Positions 22,071 to 34,877 of a stretch of DNA of 64,000 nucleotides are shown piece by piece; the first letter of the stretch is position 1, and every line of letters starts with the position of its first letter. Where the stretch lies: NCBI RefSeq assembly GCF_026210795.1, contig NC_089429.1, forward strand, positions 7,535,001 to 7,599,000, read 5' to 3'. Made by a program: the position numbers and the translations under genes. The notes beneath the pieces were generated by a model. It was not told where the DNA came from. It worked only from the letters and a program-made list of their open reading frames with translations, and did not search any database. The DNA comes from Rhizophagus irregularis (lineage: Eukaryota > Glomeromycota > Glomeromycetes > Glomerales > Glomeraceae).

Positions 22071-24382
22071 TAATTTTAAAATATATTATTATATCTTTCT
22101 TATGAAAAAAAAAAAATTTTTTTTTTTTAATATTTTTCAATTTAGTAATTATAAGTATTTACATAGCCTGTCATGAGCAAAAAATCATTTAATTCAAAAT
22201 GAACTGTTTGGTGAAATGATTGTTGGAGAAATGATGTCGTAATAGATAGTATTATTATATTAAATAATGTATCAAAAAATATTGAAAATAAACTAATAAA
22301 GAAAAAATAACAAAATAAAAAACATATCGTATATTCCTTGACAATTTTTTTGTCATGCATTTTCTGCCAACCAGTATTTCGTTCCAATTTAAAGTTTATA
22401 ATAAAAATTTAAAATATGTTATAGGTATTTAATAAAAAAATTCAAAAGATTCTTTTCATAAAATTAAAGTTAATCAATCAACTTACTAAAAAAAAAAAAT
22501 CTTCCGAGTTAACACCATTAACGAACGACACAAAGATTTCACAAACTATGTGGATACAGTATATTCTAGTAAAATATATATCATGACAAATTAAATTATA
22601 AACTGTCAAAATTATTGATGAACATAAAATTTTAGGATGGGTACCTTTACCCGCCTTGCTATATATTCGATGAGTTTAGAAGAAAGCAATTAATCATAAA
22701 TTGATGCTGCATGAAACGCTCTGTACTAAAATTTTTTTCCTTTATTATAAAAAGCAAACCTGTGATTCCTTTAACGCCAGTTATTTAGAATCATAAAAAA
22801 TGCATTGCGACACGAGAATGCATTGCGACACAAGTATAAACTCAATGCACGCACGATCAACTAATATATATATATATACTGTATCTTCTAGGGAATGTAG
22901 GGATGGATCGCTAAGAATTAAAAATAGGAACCTCAAGTTATATTGTTAAGTAGAACATACGGGCTGATTCGGAGTCCGTTTTAAAATTGGTTAAATGAGA
23001 CAAGCTCAGGAAATACTAAATTTGGAATTGGCTCAGCGTTGACACCAATACCATCCCTAAAGTAAAGTGCACAATTATACAATCCGATTAACTTTGCATA
23101 TGTTCCTTTTTTTAAAACCTGGACTTTCAGACGTGAGTATTTCTTTGTAATAATTTTATGTGCATAAAAAAGAATGGAAAGTCGTATTTCATAATGTTCC
23201 GCACTTCCGCATCTCCTTCAAAAATTTGTAACAGACTTAGCATTATATGATATATATTGGAATCTGTATTACAAATTAATTTACTTATCATATTATTGGT
23301 TATTGTTTATTAATTCTAAAGTTATTTAATATTTTAGCGGGTAGGTAATAAACTTTACCAAATGCAAAAAGATCGAATATTTAAAAATTACATAATTATA
23401 AACTGTAATGATAAAAGATTATAAAACTATGATTATGGATTTACCAAAATGCCTAGTTAACTCTTAACCAAAAGAAGTACGAAACCAGACCATACCAAAA
23501 GAAAAAAAAATGATCTAGTACAACCTAATTGGAAATACTATGAAATGCACACGAGACGTTCACGTACGTAAGATATATTATTATCCTGGTTCGTAACCTA
23601 AGTTACTCACTATATTTATGTTGGAAGTGAAACTGACCGTTGATTTATTTCACAAGTACACGGGCAATCCAATAAACCGAGACCGGATCTTCGATAAATC
23701 GAAACCTTTGATATACTGGAGTTGGTTCTGAACCGATTTTTACAGTGCAATAGTAAAATTATTTTCGGTACGTCAGATTTCTTGATACATCGGATTTTCT
23801 GATGAGTTCGGCTTATCGAGACTGGCTGCGTACTCCATTAACTTCCAGAGATTTATTAATTTTAATGTCATACGCATGTATTTCGCGTATTTCAGTCGTT
23901 CTAATCATATTTTTACATATTCGATTTCTTCTTTGGAATTTAGGTACTTAAATTCTTGATCATTCCAATTTTTAGTATGTCTTTGGTAGATTCATGGTTG
24001 TGTCTTCGAATTTGGAATTGAATTTTTTTACTTTCTTAGCATTCCGTCATGAAACTCCGGTAACATTGCGTGTCGATTCCATTTCCTTCTGTGTCTCTGA
24101 AACCTGTGTAATTTCTTGCATTTAGCCCCCATTATTACTCTTATTGCTTTTAGCAATTCACACGTTCTCTCTATTGCCGTATTTGATATCTCTAATGTAT
24201 GTATCGTAATTTAAGGGTTCTTGAGGATTAACATACATATTGTTTAAGTATTTTCTACGCGTTTTCATTGTCAGAATCATAAGTTTTGGGCGTAAATGAA
24301 AAAAAAAACGGAAATTGGCTCTGTTAATATACGTGCAAATATAGTTTTATTAACCTGTTTTTGTTACGCATTTGTAAATCCA
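22071..24382. other. Gene-poor DNA; possible old relic at 23.6-24.3 kb
   Basis: 22,071-23,600 is AT-rich with a (TA)n run near 22,865 and no gene. From 23,630 to 24,290 the base composition is more even. Motifs such as 'ggcttatcgagactg', 'ttcgataaatcgaaac' and 'aataaaccgagacc' recall the 'clear the row of TATCGA' ends of pogo/Tigger elements. Minus-strand fragments there look weakly protein-like but are broken by many stops. No function is assigned. Confidence 0.35.
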
Positions 24383-24727
24383 ACTGCTCCACACGAGCCG
24401 TCGACTCAAGCCAGCTCGCGATTCGCGAACCGGGTATGCCGAGCCAAGCCGAGTCACGGCTCGCAATTAGTTGAGCTCGGCTCATTCGAGCCAAGTTTCA
24501 ATGCAGCTCGTTCAAGCTGCCTCACGAGCTATGAGCCGGCTCGCGAGCTCTGGGACTAAGCAAAAATGATATTTGCGCAGGTGATCAGGTGATCATCAGC
24601 TGATCACTTCGCATTTAAAATCTATTAAATCGTCCGGCCCGACTCGAGCCAAGCTACCTTAAGGCTTGGCTGGGCTTGGCTTGGGGTTGGCTCGAATTTT
24701 GGCTCAGCTCGGCTCGAGCCGCTCATG
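24383..24727. repeat. GAGCC/GGCTC palindromic island, locally GC-rich
   Basis: Within DNA of very low G+C, ~345 bases are dense in GAGCC, GAGCTCG, GCTCG and their complements in both orientations, with long potential hairpins ('gagctcggctcattcgagcc'). Two halves flank a central GATCAGGTGATCATCAGC-type stretch at about 24,585-24,606. Frames at 24,296-24,559 and 24,676-24,912 cross it and are not considered genes. Confidence 0.75.
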
Positions 24728-26692
24728 CGGAGCTTTATTTTAAATTACAATTAGATAATTTTTATATTAGTTATTGCAAAACTTTATTAGATCGATTATT
24801 GGAATTATTTTTTTCTCTAATTATTAAAATTTTTATAGTACATCATACTTCGTTACAAAATGCATTTCATTTTATTGATTTCCAATTTTCAACAAAAATT
24901 CGTTTTTTTTAAATCGAAATAACGGTAAAATAAGGTCAAAGATAAAATTATCTAGAAGCAGGATTATATTAAAACATAATGACACAGATATTATAGTTTT
25001 GTTGTTTTTTTTCTATTATCTGCAGACTCTTTTGATTCTTTCTTTCTTATAGATGCGACATTGCGACATGCAGTATCGACTATAGTAAAGTAGATAATTA
25101 TAGATAATTGATTGCCGTGAATAATCGAAATAATTATACCGAATTTTAATTTAACATAGCATCATATAGTGGACACTATTTACTTCATTTTACCTAATTT
25201 AAATATACCAGGAACATTTAATTTATTACTATAATTGAATCATATTAGGGATTTTAAATACATGCACGAATTATGTTTGCTTTAAGTTGGCATTAGCCGC
25301 TATTAGGTCATTTCCACCAGAAAAAATTCGTTCACTTGTATCTACTAAAACTATTTTATGCAATAAAATAGCGATTACTCATTATTATGTAACAAAAAAA
25401 TATTATTGTTATTTTTTGTCTTTAAACACTTTTTTTATTAGGCAAATTATTCTTTAATCAAAAAAACCAAAAGTCAATTGATGTGTAATATACTCAATAA
25501 TTTATTGTATACGGTTGGACTAATTTACTTTCATTGTCATTGTTATTATTCTAATATATTTTTATTCAACATTTATAAAGAAAATCAAATTCAATAAAAT
25601 TTTAAAGATGAGCATAAACTGTATATATATGAAGAATCTTTTTCAAAAAAAAATTGTCAAACCGAATGATTTTTCCAATTGACATCTCAAATTTCGACGC
25701 ACTCATATTTTGCTTAATGAAAACTGAAGCAGAGGCTGCAGAGCCAATAGAGAATCAAAATAGAACAAAATGAGCTATTTCTATCCCTAGGCCAAGTTGG
25801 TAAATTATAGATATTTAATTGAACTTTATTAAAAAACATCAATGCTGTTAGAATTGAGTATAGAGGATATAACAATCCCATTACATGATATTTAACCAAT
25901 CAAATACACAAACAAAATTCTTAAATTTTTTAATAAAGAAACTTTAAACACATATGCTCAATTATGTCAGTCTTTACATAAACATTTCATTGTGGCTTTA
26001 TGTAAACATTTCATATGGCTCAAATATTACAAAATATGTAAACATTTCATGTGGCTTTACTTATTGACCAATTACATTTAACGTTATAATATAAGCCATG
26101 CATAATAATGAGGCAAAGTAACCAATTAAGTAAACATTGCATAATAAACTAATAAACAGTACAGTAATATAAATCATAGGCTGTGCACTGGCTGTGCATC
26201 CTTTGAATTTCAATATAAATTCATAACTAAAAGGTTGTTTTCCAAAATTTCCTTTTTAATTTTCTAAATTAATTTTATCTTTTGATAATAAATATACCTC
26301 TCTGAATCATATTATTGAGGTTGCGTAATGGTGAATCCACAAGCGATTTGCTTGATGCCTTATGAAAAATTATTGGAAAAAAGCTCCGATAATTGATCAT
26401 TTTCTAGTTTTTATTAAAAAGACTCTCTAAAAAATATTTTATATAGATGCATGAATTGTATTACTTATTGAATTCACAGATGTTATACCCTTATTTCTTT
26501 ATTTTATACAAGGCAATTGTTAAAAAATATTAAATATTTATAAAACTATTGGTGATTATAAAAAAATTGCTTTAGTTTAATTACAAGTATTTAAAAAAAT
26601 AATGTATACAAAAAATATAATATTAATTTGTTATACATTAAACCTTATAAACTTTAATAGAACATAACTAATTGTACATATAATAATATTAG
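24728..26692. other. AT-rich DNA without recognised gene
   Basis: The only structure noticed is a three-fold short repeat 'gtaaacatttcat(a/g)tggct' at about 25,975-26,060. The 61-codon minus frame at 25,714-25,899 is not recognised. Confidence 0.5.
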
Positions 26693-26988
26693 TTGTTCAC
26701 CTATAAGGAGATTATAGTTATAAGATGTGATATTACTCTAAAAGATATTAGTCTCAAAGTTCTGGTGAAAAATAATATTTCTATGGTTTCATTTCACGGA
26801 TTGCCAACATATAAAACAGTATATCCAGATATAGAAGAAGCAAGATTTTCTCAAAAATGGTTGATGGTTTTATGTCTCGTCATAATTTAGTTAATAGGAG
26901 AAAGACATCAGTTGCTCAACGGCTTCCAGAAAATTATATTAGCAACAAGAAAAGAATAAAGATTATCAAAAAAGAAGAAAAAAGATGA
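26693..26988 (+). pseudogene. Fragment of pogo/Tigger-like transposase DNA-binding region
   Basis: One frame (from 26,693) includes TYKTVYPDIEEARFSQKW. After a frame change it continues FMSRHNLVNRRKTSVAQRLP then ENYISNKKR and stops at 26,986. The YPDIEE...W...FMSRHN-L-NRRKTSVAQRLP order is that of the second helix-turn-helix (CENP-B-type) of Tigger/pogo transposases. The segment that should lie between the two parts is deleted. The DDE catalytic region expected downstream is not recognisable. This is a dead fragment, and a possible historical source of transposase for the small TA-flanked elements seen elsewhere; that link is inference. Confidence 0.65.
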
Positions 26989-27699
26989 TATATCTATTCA
27001 AAGGCTATATTACAATGTGACACCTGAAAGGTTTATTGGCAGTAATCCACTACTTCAATGGCTAAAAGTAGCTACTATCGCTAATTATAATTAAACAACA
27101 ATATATATAAAGGTAGAATCTTTAGATGGAATTTTTAAGATTAGGATAATATAACTACTACATAATAAATATCAAAATATCAAAACGTAAAATAGTTACG
27201 GAAGACATAAGATTCCTTTTAATATATTAAAATCATTATACTAAAATTTTGATAAATTTATATTATCACTTGCAAATCTTCCGTATTCAACATATAGTGG
27301 AAGAGCTTACTTCTGTGAGAGTATTCAGTCCGAGGAGCTCCACTCTTCTAAAGTATAAATTTATATGAATTAATATATAAAATTTATATTAATTAAATTC
27401 ATTTGAATAATTTTTTTAAATTTAAGATAAAGATTGTTATTTGAAATAGATAAATATAGATAGCATCAGCAATACAGCAATTGTATTTATATTAATATTG
27501 GATTATATTTCATACTTTTCTAATAATATTATTATTATTTCTGCGTTTAGAAATAATTTCATTAATTTAGCATAACATATTGGTGTATCTTCTGTAATTA
27601 TTATTCACCCAATTTCATAATTTTTATTACTTTATTAACAAATGATAATTTTATTTTACTAAAAATCTTCATTTTACATACCTATATATATTATTTAAT
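26989..27699. other. AT-rich DNA, nothing assigned
   Basis: No open frame of note. The patch 27,285-27,350 is less AT-rich ('gagctccactcttct') but has no recognisable identity. Confidence 0.45.
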
Positions 27700-29460
27700 G
27701 GAATATTTAAACCATAGAAAATTAGAATTTTATATACCATTTTTTTATGAAATATTAATTTATTAGATTCACTAAATTCATTAGATTCATAGAACAAATG
27801 ATATTAGAACTTTATTCCATTAAGACAATGCATTAAACAAGCATTTACAAAACTGGTTCTTTGAAAACTCTTCATGCTATAGGTGTTCTATAAATCCTTG
27901 GAAAGGCTTAAATTAAAAACAAAAATAATTATTAAATTAGGAATTGAAGAAGTAGTAGCAAGATTCTTTCTCCCGTTTCCAAGTGGACTGAAAATGCTGT
28001 TAAAACTTTGAAACCTGAGAAAAGATATTTATGTGAGGCGAAAGGAGGTCTAATTATACAATAGAACCACATATTGCTTCTGCCACAGAACAAACTCTTC
28101 ATTCTTCTTATGCTCCTTAAGACAACAGAGAGAACAGCCATTCTCCTCCTCCTAATATTAATAAACACACAACACTATGGATACAGACGAACTATAGTAA
28201 TTCAATGGCTGAAGCAAGTATCCTCCCCAACAGTCACTTCATCGTCAACAGTTGCCTCATCATCAACAGACTTGCTTGTGACACATTCAATTAATTATTA
28301 TTGGAAAATGGGAAGACAATGCATATGGAAGTGTTTACAAAATCTGGATTTTTCGTGTTATTATGATGACATACAGTTTCTATAATAGAATATCCGCATC
28401 TATAAAAAAAATTCTAGAAAAAATCTTGATAAATGATTATTTTACAAGAAATTTCTGAAAAATTATTTATAGGGTTCATAATTTTAGTTATCCCAATATT
28501 CTTTCATATATATGAAAAAAAAGAAAGAAAAAAAGAAATTAAAAGGAATATTTAGTAAGAATATCATCACGGTTAGTTAATTTGGGTGTTCTATAAATCC
28601 TTAGAAAGGCTTATTAGCTAATAAGGTATTAAAAAAAGGAGTATTTAAGGAAAAGCATGTATCCCCTCTATTTGTGATACATTCAATTAATTATTCATGT
28701 CTTCCTTGTAAATAATGGACAAATTTTTATACCATTGTGGCTTTAAGGTGCATGCTCATGATGTACAACATAACAGTATTTATAAAATCTGGATCTTTAA
28801 TGTCATCACAACGAAATCAATACACGAACACGAACAGTGTATCAGAACCTACTACTCCTAAACGCCAAGTGTAATCCCGTATTCCCATTAGAATAACAAA
28901 TAAAGTTAGAAGTTCTCTAGTTGATGATTCCCTAACAAATAAGGCATTAAAGGAAGCATTTAAGCATCTGCATGTTAAAAGCAAGTGTCCTCTCTATTCC
29001 TTCCACTTGTGACACATTTAATCAATTATTCATATCTTCCCATCTACCTACTAAAAAGTTCACACTGAAGCATATTTGGAATCTGCTTAATGATGATGAC
29101 AGTGATACAAATACGTATATATAATCCTTGGAAAGACTTAACTAATAAGGCATTAAAGAAAGCATTTAAGTAATGTGTGTCCTCCTTTCCTCTCTCTATC
29201 TCCTCCATTCATGACATTTTTTTAATTATTGTAATATCAGTCAAAGATAGAAGATTCATAATAATAGAGATATCATAAAATTTCTTGCTATTATTACTTC
29301 AGATATAATATTAAGTTTCTTTAAAACTTTTAAAATGGATTTTATATTTATATACAACTGCTTCTTTAAAACATTTTTAGAATTAACTCTATATATAGAT
29401 TTGATTTTATAATGAAAGTATACTTTAATCATATTTTATATAACATATTACTATATATTG
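27700..29460. repeat. Degenerate direct repeats around an 'AATCCTTGGAAAG' unit
   Basis: The string 'aatcctt(g/a)gaaag(g/a)ctta' followed by 'aataaggcattaaagaaagc' and 'atttaag' recurs at about 27,890, 28,592, 28,925 and 29,126. 'gtgacacattcaattaatta' with 'cttcc' recurs at 28,275, 28,675 and 29,005. Spacing is about 200-350 bases. One unit reads NPWKDLTNKALKKAFK, but the copies are out of frame with each other. The 103-codon frame at 28,074-28,385 overlaps a 78-codon antisense frame and shows no domain. It is probably a decayed multi-copy repeat, perhaps once coding. Confidence 0.55.
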
Positions 29461-30188
29461 CTGACCACAATCCCTCCATATATAGTACCCCCTCATTTTT
29501 CTGAAAAATCTCCAATTTCTTTTGATTTTACTATTTGAACAATCTAATTTTACACAGGCGATACATGTAAAAGTGTTGATTGACCCCCTAAAATTTGCAA
29601 GATACCTGGGTACTGTGGTCCAATAAAGAAAAAATTTAAAAAATTTTACTTATTAAATAGATATGAAATTTCAGTAACAACTCATGGCGGTACTAATGAA
29701 TTTGGAATCGACATGATCATCTCTTTTCAAAATTGTTGACAACTCAGAGATTGTATGTAATTTTATAGCAATTTTTTTTACCCATTAAATTAGAAACTTA
29801 ATTTTATCTTTTTACTACTATACCTTTTGATAATCTTTATAAGTAGAATAAGATTAATATACCATACTTTTTAAAAAAGTTAATTAAATATAAAGACAAA
29901 AAATTGCAATTTATTGTTATATGCATATAGCATATAATTGCATTTATATAACATTAGCTTATATTTCATACTTTTCTTATATTATTATTCAAATATTTAA
30001 TTACAATTTAACAGTTTTATTACTTTAACAAATGATATACCATATATCATAGACCATAATACCCAGGTAGACACTATACATAATGGGGTACAGGATTTTT
30101 GGGTATATTTTTGTGTATAATACTCAAATACTTGATATTGTATTCAGAAAGTAAAGATCTTTCCATACGATTGCAGGACCTCAAGACC
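29461..30188. other. Intergenic DNA with repeat pieces
   Basis: 29,890-30,030 resembles 27,460-27,660 ('atatttcatacttttct', 'acagttttattacttt'), so it is part of a dispersed duplication. A patch with 'tagtaccccctcattttt' (29,480) looks like a transposon end, but no partner was found. Confidence 0.4.
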
Positions 30189-30698
30189 AACTGTCGCCAT
30201 CTTTGGCAGAGAATGCAGCTATCATGAGCTGGTTTTGAGCATTGTAATGGTTCCAGATTCAGTGACAGACATGAATGAAAACTTGTGAAAACCCGAATGG
30301 AAGAATTGAATCCATCAAACCGTTTAATTCGCACTAACAATGTGTGGAATTTAGCAATCATTGACAATATCGATTTTAAAGAGAAGAGTTTCAAGTTCGG
30401 TATTTCCTTTTCCTGGAGGCGTCCACAATCCTCATGGGCAATTTTATACAAACTTTCCCATGAATCAAATCCAAATCTAACCAAATTTGATTCAAAAATC
30501 ATGTGGGTTCAGCTATCATGGTCATGTGGCACAGATATTCACCAAATAATTTTTATGAATACATCTGTAAAACTGAAAAAGATAAATTCACTACAAAATA
30601 TGAGAATGTACATAGAGCTGGCAAATCCATCAATTACTATAATATTATACTACCAAACAATGAGAAGTATAATAAATAAGATACTTTACCCTCTATAG
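30189..30698 (+). pseudogene. Fragment of an unnamed multicopy fungal gene family
   Basis: The plus-strand frame 30,285-30,698 reads RMEELNPSNRLIRTNNVWNL then AIIDNIDFKEKSFKFG, after which it degenerates. The first ~45 residues look like genuine protein. I associate NNVWNLAIIDNIDFKEK with a repeated Rhizophagus protein family of unknown function; this is from memory and not verified. An equally long minus frame (30,074-30,502) contains CSKPAHDSCILCQRWRQLVL and cannot be excluded as the real strand. Neither has a clear start, and both end abruptly, so it is a truncated copy. No function can be given. Confidence 0.45.
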
Positions 30699-31084
30699 AA
30701 AAATATATAATGAAAAAGAAAAGAGTGAAATATTCTGAAGTAGTAGCATGCGGACAATAATCAGAATAATTTTGATACCTGTCTTATAGACTATTTTGCA
30801 ACTGCTGCTTAAAAAAACCAATATCTTACTATAGCAATCATGATAATGGAGTCATAATCAATCATGTGATAATTTTTAATAAAACTGTTAATACATGCGG
30901 TTCAAAATTTGTCATTGATGAAATCACATTACACAATATAACTCTTTTAATAGCTAGAAGAAAAAGTCACAGTCTCTATGATTAATTTACCTTAAATATT
31001 ATATTCAGATACTATACTGCAGCATCATTAGTGGTTATAATCCATTTAGTTGGAGTTCTGGATTTCTACAATTTCAAGAAATCA
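30699..31084. other. AT-rich DNA, nothing recognised
   Basis: No frame or repeat boundary was identified. Confidence 0.5.
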
Positions 31085-31790
31085 AGAACAGAATATTTAA
31101 ACTATATAAAATTTATAAAATTAGAATTTATATATTTATTAGTTTCATATTAGTTTCATAAAATATAAATTCTTAAAACTATTAAAATAAATTTCATATT
31201 TCATATTTATATAACTACTTCTATCTTTAAAATATTTTTGAGAATTAACCTTAATTAACCTTATACATCAATTATTTTATGAAAAGTATACTTTAATCAA
31301 CATATTATATATATAAATAAAGAGAATATAATTTAATATTTTCTTTTCTTTTACATTCCTTTTAATAAAAAATAATATACCCCGGATATTTTAAAAAATT
31401 CTAAGAAGGGTATTTATTATACATGGGAGGTACTAGATATACGGTAATTTTAATTTATTAAAAATTTTTATTCATTTTACTTACTATATATTATTTAATA
31501 GAATATTTAAACTATTATAAAAATTTAAAATTAGAATTTATATTTATTAGTTTCATATTAGTTTCATAAAATATAACATTCTTAAAACTATTAAAATGAA
31601 TTTCATATTTATATAACTATTCTATATTTAAAAATATTTTTGAGAATTAGTCTTATACATCAATAATTTTATGAAAGTATACTTTAATCATATTTTATGC
31701 AACATATTAATATTCACAAAGAGAATATAATTTAATCACCTTTCAATGTCTTCTTTTCTTTTACATTCCTTTTGTAAAAAATAAATAAAT
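31085..31790. repeat. Direct duplication, ~285 bp, copies ~415 bp apart
   Basis: The series 'atatttaaactat', 'tattagtttcatattagttt', 'cataaaatata', 'cttaaaactattaaaat', 'atttttgagaatta', 'atgaaa(a)gtatactttaatc', 'agagaatataatttaat', 'cttttctt' occurs at 31,085-31,370 and again at 31,500-31,790. A third, more diverged copy lies near 29,320-29,460. Confidence 0.8.
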
Positions 31791-32430
31791 GTAAAACAAG
31801 TATATTTTTTAAAATTAATATAAAATAACAAAAATAAATTAGGTTAATTATAATTATATTATTTGCAAGTGTAAATTTAAATATATTAAACTATGTTAAT
31901 TAAGATTAAAAAATTTGTTATTATATTACATTTTTCATCTTATTTTTACTGCTTATACTGAAAACAATTTTTTATTAATAAGTATTATGGATTTATATAT
32001 TTATAATAAAACTTCATACTAAGTAATAATAAATAACTAAAAAATAGAAATTATCAAAAATTATAGTAAAAAAATTATATACAAACCATACAATATTAAA
32101 TTAAAGATATAATATTACTTTATTTTAAAAATTCTAGAATTCTATCCTTTAAATCTTATTTAGATTAATCTGATTTGATTCAAATCGGTAATTTAGAATA
32201 TCCAGGTAGTATCCAGAAATTATCTGGATATCCAGATTGAACAGATACTACAAGTAAATTAGAAATCCAAATGAACAGATATACACTCTACTTGGGTATA
32301 AACCTCATACTGGATCATAGTATTCTTCATGATTGAATACTAATTCCAATCCAAGAATTGAGTACTGTAATGGTATGTTGCATATCTTCTACCAAAATTA
32401 ACCAGGAGTGATATCACTTGCAGACACATC
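31791..32430. other. AT-rich DNA without gene
   Basis: Nothing beyond base-composition runs was seen. The minor repeat 'tatctggatatccaga' lies near 32,220. Confidence 0.5.
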
Positions 32431-32510
32431 TGGAATAATATAAATTATTTGAATCTTTCATTTTCATTTTTATTGTTTTTATCAATAACTCTCCTATTCT
32501 TTTCATAATT
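32431..32510. repeat. Isolated relic of the bromodomain-gene promoter
   Basis: The ~75 bases starting 'tctggaataatataaatt' and running through 'gaatctttcattttcat' to 'aactctcct' closely match 59,431-59,505, just upstream of the right-arm bromodomain gene (inverse at 46,270-46,345). The coding part is absent here. Confidence 0.65.
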
Positions 32511-32571
32511 CGCCGCTTTTATACAGTCAACCTCCTTTATAGTCACACCCCTCAGGACTGAAAAAAAGGGT

Positions 32572-34180
32572 GTGATCTAAACATGGGGCCTGAAACCTCT
32601 GAGAGGATTTCCGAAAGTTTCGGGTTTCGGAATATACGAATCGAAACCTCACCCGAAACCCTAAACAAGTTCCGAAACCCTAAATAAATCCTGAAACCGA
32701 AACTAATTTCAGTTATCTCGAAACTAATCCCGATATCCAGAAACTCGTTGATTGGATACAATTTAAATAATTAATAGATCGATATTCAATATATCGTGTT
32801 TGATAACCATCTTTACTTTTTACATTCAAGCCTTTGGCTGTCTCACATTAATTCACCTGATATAGTTTTTCTTTTAATTTTATTAATTTTCATTCTTCTT
32901 TTAATATAGATATCACTTCCCTAGTATAGTTTCTACCCCTTACTATGTTATGGACTAGCAGGCCATGCCTTCTCGTCTTGGGAATAACTGAAAAGGTGGG
33001 CGGCTTCTCAAGTGGGAGTTTCATACAATTATATATTTTGATTAGTATTCATATTTTATTATGTAATGTCTTAATTGCTAATTCGGTTAAGATCGGCAGT
33101 GTCTTACTATGTAAAATCGGGGCAAAAAAAGAAAATAATTATCTCTTGATCCAATGATCCAATTTCAATGAACTTTTTTTTGTTTTATAGATCTTGATTT
33201 CCTCAATAAAATAAAAAATTTATTGAAATTGAAATACTAAATTATAAGAAAATCGTGAAAAAGTATTTCATATTATTATTATGACTAAATTTTAGTAAAT
33301 CATAAAAAAAGAATTGATTCCTAATTCAGTGATCCAATTTCAATAATTTTTTTTTGTCTTTTAGGTCTTAACCTCCTCTTCACAATAAAAAAAAGTTTGT
33401 CAATATTGGACTGCTAGATCGGAAGATAATCACAAAGATATATTTTGCCATATCATGAATCTAAAAATCGTCTGGCAAAATATGTTTTCGCAATTATCTC
33501 ACGATCTAGAGGCCCAATTTTGACAAAATTTTTTTATTATGTAGAGATTATTGAGATCTAAATAACAAAAAAAAGTTTATCGAAATTGGATCACTAAATC
33601 AGGAGATAATTGTCTGCTTTGTTATTAATGGAATCTGATTGTTGTCAGTAAAATATGTTTTTGTGATTATCTCACAACCTAATGGTCCAATTTCAATGAA
33701 ATTATTTTTATTTTATAAAGGTAATCCAGACTTACAGAACAAAAAAAAGTTCATCAAAATTGGATTATTAGATCATATGATAATTATTTTTATTATTTGC
33801 ACCAATTTCCCCAATTTTACATAGTAGGACACTGCTGATCTTAACCGAATTAGCAATTAAATCTCTTGTATGACAGTCTATCTATAACATAAAAATAAAA
33901 AATAAAAATAAAAATGTTTGGACTTAATTGAGAAGTCTTTTTAATAAAATGTCAGATAGTAATTCAATATTGTTATAATTTTAGTTATTTTAATAAAAAT
34001 TAATTAAGTAAATTAATAGGTTTCGGTTATATTTCGGTATATAAAAGTTTCGGGAATTTCGGGTCAGTTTCGGGTTTCGAGTTTCGGGAAAAAAACACCC
34101 ATCCCGAAACTAAGTTTCGGTATATACCGAAACCTAAAGGGTTTCGGGAGGTTTCGGTTTCGGGCCCCATGTTTAGTCAC
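32572..34180. mobile_element. ~1.6-kb inverted-repeat element with GTTTCGGG clusters
   Basis: The outer ends are inverted: GTGATCTAAACATGGGGCC (32,572-32,590) and GGCCCCATGTTTAGTCAC (34,163-34,180). Inside each end is a cluster of CCGAAACC (left, to about 32,760) or GTTTCGGG (right, 34,018-34,160) repeats, so the element folds into a long hairpin. It translates as FRVSG-like repeats (minus frame 32,552-32,761), not a real gene. Just outside, 'cacaccc...gggtgtg' makes a further stem and TA-CAGTCAACCTCC at 32,521 looks like a pogo/Tigger terminus. A second inverted-repeat element is nested within (33,071-33,860). Confidence 0.7.
33071..33860. mobile_element. Nested ~790-bp element with 52-bp inverted ends
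   Basis: 33,071-33,122 and 33,809-33,860 are near-perfect inverted repeats (TTAATTGCTAATTCGGTTAA... on the left, ...TTAACCGAATTAGCAATTAA on the right). The interior holds four or more diverged ~150-base units, some inverted, each with 'gatccaatttcaatgaa' or its complement 'aaaattggatcactaaatc', and 'gataatt' nearby. No intact coding frame: the 70- and 61-codon frames at 32,945-33,157 and 33,639-33,824 are translated repeat. It is a foldback-type element inside a foldback-type element. Confidence 0.7.
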
Positions 34181-34860
34181 GTGATTAGTACAGTTGCGGT
34201 GTCTATTTTAAGGACACTCTTTTTTAAATTGTGAGTAACTGAATTCGAATATACGATTCCAATGATACATGACTGAAAATGGTCATAAAGATCTTGACCG
34301 GCTGATTTTATTGATTGTTAAAATTGGATTTGAAAAAATTGTGTTACATTTGGAAAAAATCATATTCTTGAATTAAGAAGCTTTTCTGATGACCCATGTA
34401 AACATTCAAGGTTCTAAACATTCTGTAATTTTATAATTCTACGTTTATAATTAGCCACACAACTCAGTACCCATTTTCAATTTGAAATTTACTAAGATTC
34501 GAAATTCGAATACGCGTACTTTGAATACTTATTTAAATGTATATTTTTGGTATTTCCTTCCATTACTCCTTTATTCCAAAAGAGTATTGATTGATAAAAG
34601 CTTAACCTAAATTTAATTAAGCGTTTTGGGGATGAAAAATGAAACTTTTTTAATTTAAACTAGTTCATTTTAATGTTACCCATTTTTAATTAAGTGAATC
34701 ATAGACAACTTTATCAATTAGTATAATAATACATTGGGAGCTTTCCAAACAAATCTTATAAATCTTATTTGTGGACGTTAAATCCTTTATAAATTATCCT
34801 GTAATGTTAAATCATTTCATTTCCTAATTATAACATATTGTAAGAATTCGTGGTTATGGA
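34181..34860. other. AT-rich DNA, nothing recognised
   Basis: No gene-like frame, array or inverted repeat was seen. Confidence 0.5.
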
Positions 34861-34877
34861 AGTTCATTTCGCCGGTG

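Noticed and set aside
24296-24912. Two plus-strand frames across the GAGCC island
   Set aside because: They are created by the local GC-rich repeat; no domain, start context or continuity.
27285-27355. Possible hammerhead-like ribozyme patch ('agtccgaggagc')
   Set aside because: The conserved CUGAUGA and GAAA core strings are not present in the needed order.
32552-32761. 69-codon FRVSG-type frame
   Set aside because: Translation of the GTTTCGGG/CCGAAACC repeat in a foldback element.
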